Of a stretch of 7,466 bases of DNA, positions 6,151-7,466 are shown piece after piece. The first letter of the stretch is position 1. Each line of letters opens with the position of its first letter. A program made the position numbers and the translations under genes. Location of the stretch: NCBI GenBank assembly GCA_947481355.1, contig CANKGM010000094.1, positions 1 through 7,466 on the forward strand. The letters run 5' to 3'. A model generated the notes under the pieces. That model did not search any database, was not told where the DNA came from, and saw only the letters and a list, made by a program, of their open reading frames with translations. The DNA is from Chitinophagaceae bacterium (lineage in GTDB: Bacteria; Bacteroidota; Bacteroidia; Chitinophagales; Chitinophagaceae).

Positions 6151-7466
6151 TTATTGCCTCACGATTCTGAATCTTGATATCTCTCCACTTTCGTTGGTTA
6201 CGGTGATAATGTAGACACCATTCACCAAGCCGGCAAGATTCAACTGGTTATTAGATTGTATGGTTTTATAAGATCGTAGCAATACTCCGTTAGTGCTATA
6301 AACTTTAATCTCCGACACCCCTTTTATAGTATTCATATTCACATTTAGAATTCCCTTAACAGGATTTGGATAGATGGCAATTTTTGTATTGTTTACTTCT
6401 GTTGAATGGGCCAAACTATTTTCTAGATTTACAGCTCCTGGAATAGTATTTGTTAATTTAGTCGCTGTACCTAATGTTACTTTTAATGTATAACATGATG
6501 TTGAATTAAAGGTATTCGTAGTGCTTCCATATACTTGCGCATAATAGGTGCCCGCAGTAGCTGTATAGCTTATGCTTTCATTGCTCGTATTGCTTTTTTG
6601 TGATATACCTACTTGAGTACCTGCACTATTTAATAGTTTAAGATTGTAATTGGCTGGTAATGTTGTGAGTGTAATAGTAATTGTTCCACCAGTAGTGATG
6701 ACAAACTTGTAGTTGTCAACATCACTCTTTTGATTAATCATTCCTTTGATATCTGTATTGAATGGTATCCTAGCTGCACCGGTTGTTGTTCCATTTGCAC
6801 TTGAATCATATGCGCTTTGGCATGTTGGGGTAGTGGTCGTGAATTGGGCTGCTACATAGTTTCCATTTCCCGCAGGACAAGTAGCTATTACCCTCCAATC
6901 ATACAATGATGATTGGGATAAGCTATTTACTGTTGCGGTGGTTGTTGCTTGCAAATTTGAGTAATTTGTCCAAGTACTTGCTGTATTGAGTTTGTAATCT
7001 AGAGTATATCCTGTTGCTCCAGTCACCGCATTCCATCCTAATGTAGCACTATTGCTTCCAATAGCTGTGGTGTTAAGTCCTGTTGGATCACCACATAGTG
7101 GTGGCTGACCAATAATAAAATTAGTGTTGCTTACATCAAAAAATATATTGTCAACTGCTTCGATTTTAATTCTTGCTGTATTGGTTGCAGTAGATGGTAA
7201 TAGAAGATCTTCCGTTCCATCATTTGGAGTACTTTCTGCTAATACAGTTGTAAAGGTTAGCCCACCATCTGTGCTCAATGATATTTTTACATTGGCGCAG
7301 TTTATCGGAGAAGCATTCGTGTTATTTACATTCCATTTAATAGTTTGTGTTGTTCCAATACCCAATGTTACTGACGTATTAGGTGATGTAACTTCAAATG
7401 GCCCTGCATTAGCATTAACAGTAACCGCTACATCTGTATAAGCAGTTTGTCCAACTGTAATGGGCG
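6151..7466 (-). CDS. C-terminal part of a T9SS-secreted multidomain protein, probably a zinc metalloprotease (partial)
   Basis: The frame is open from the right edge (7464) to the stop at 6151, 437 residues, so the start lies outside the window. An in-frame TTG at 7365 is not a credible start because coding sequence of the same domain continues upstream. Domains in order, counted from the edge: an Ig-like strand domain (about 20-119) with VTSPN, TIKWNV and NCANVKISLSTDGG; a fibronectin type III domain (about 124-211) with GWNAVTGATGYTLDYK; a bacterial pre-peptidase C-terminal (PPC) domain (about 214-332) with DVDNYKFVI and AGTYYAQVYG; and a T9SS sorting domain (about 361-437) with IAIYPNPVKGILNV and GVYIITV. 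From memory, this Ig-like segment occurs after the catalytic domain of reprolysin-type metalloproteases of Bacteroidota; that part is not visible. The product should cross the outer membrane by T9SS, be cleaved at the sorting domain and be released or surface-anchored. Convergent with the acylation operon. Confidence 0.9.
   Translation of the reverse strand, partial: PITVGQTAYTDVAVTVNANAGPFEVTSPNTSVTLGIGTTQTIKWNVNNTNASPINCANVKISLSTDGGLTFTTVLAESTPNDGTEDLLLPSTATNTARIKIEAVDNIFFDVSNTNFIIGQPPLCGDPTGLNTTAIGSNSATLGWNAVTGATGYTLDYKLNTASTWTNYSNLQATTTATVNSLSQSSLYDWRVIATCPAGNGNYVAAQFTTTTPTCQSAYDSSANGTTTGAARIPFNTDIKGMINQKSDVDNYKFVITTGGTITITLTTLPANYNLKLLNSAGTQVGISQKSNTSNESISYTATAGTYYAQVYGSTTNTFNSTSCYTLKVTLGTATKLTNTIPGAVNLENSLAHSTEVNNTKIAIYPNPVKGILNVNMNTIKGVSEIKVYSTNGVLLRSYKTIQSNNQLNLAGLVNGVYIITVTNESGEISRFRIVRQ

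Noticed and set aside
7363..7365. TTG as start of a complete 404-residue protein at the right edge.
   Set aside because: The same frame stays open for 33 more codons to the edge, and these encode typical upstream sequence of the same secreted protein (DVAVTVNANAGPFEVTSPN). The gene is truncated by the window, not started here.

Overview
The window looks like the chromosome of an AT-rich Bacteroidota (Bacteroidetes) bacterium. The clearest evidence is the protein at the right edge, which ends in a type IX secretion (T9SS) C-terminal sorting domain, a system confined to that phylum. A nearly complete absence of Shine-Dalgarno sequences in front of the operon genes agrees with this. No RNA genes, insertion sequences or CRISPR arrays were seen.

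Left part (1-1450, minus strand): a full-length AlgI-type membrane-bound O-acyltransferase (MBOAT). Its 3' end is overlapped by the start of a second membrane-anchored protein that runs off the left edge (1-93). Together they look like the MBOAT plus partner of a polysaccharide O-acylation module. A 463-base non-coding stretch (1451-1913) separates this from a divergent operon. It holds a partial Bacteroidota-type promoter element, a 12-bp perfect palindrome and a possible short leader ORF.

Middle part (1914-6093, plus strand): four tightly packed genes with gaps of 14, 4 and 4 bases. They encode an amino-acid adenylating enzyme of the DltA/NRPS A-domain type, a stand-alone carrier protein, a second MBOAT (DltB/AlgI-like) and a membrane-anchored SGNH-like protein in the position of DltD. 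This is the gene logic of the Gram-positive dlt (teichoic acid D-alanylation) pathway, found here in an organism expected to lack teichoic acids. The inferred route is: the adenylating enzyme activates a small (amino) acid and loads it on the carrier protein, the MBOAT moves it across the inner membrane, and the SGNH-like protein is placed to act on an extracytoplasmic polymer. Both MBOATs end in an aromatic hexapeptide with a central tyrosine (FIYFQF and FIYMNF). This resembles the 'acyl shuttle' motif described for DltX and for MBOATs that carry the motif fused, which would explain why no dltX gene is present. The SGNH-like protein is odd because the expected nucleophilic Ser is Cys and the expected catalytic His is Leu.

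Right part (6151-7466, minus strand, convergent): the C-terminal 437 residues of a secreted, multidomain T9SS cargo protein. It probably belongs to a zinc-metalloprotease family, but the catalytic domain lies outside the window. It is probably functionally unrelated to the acylation genes.
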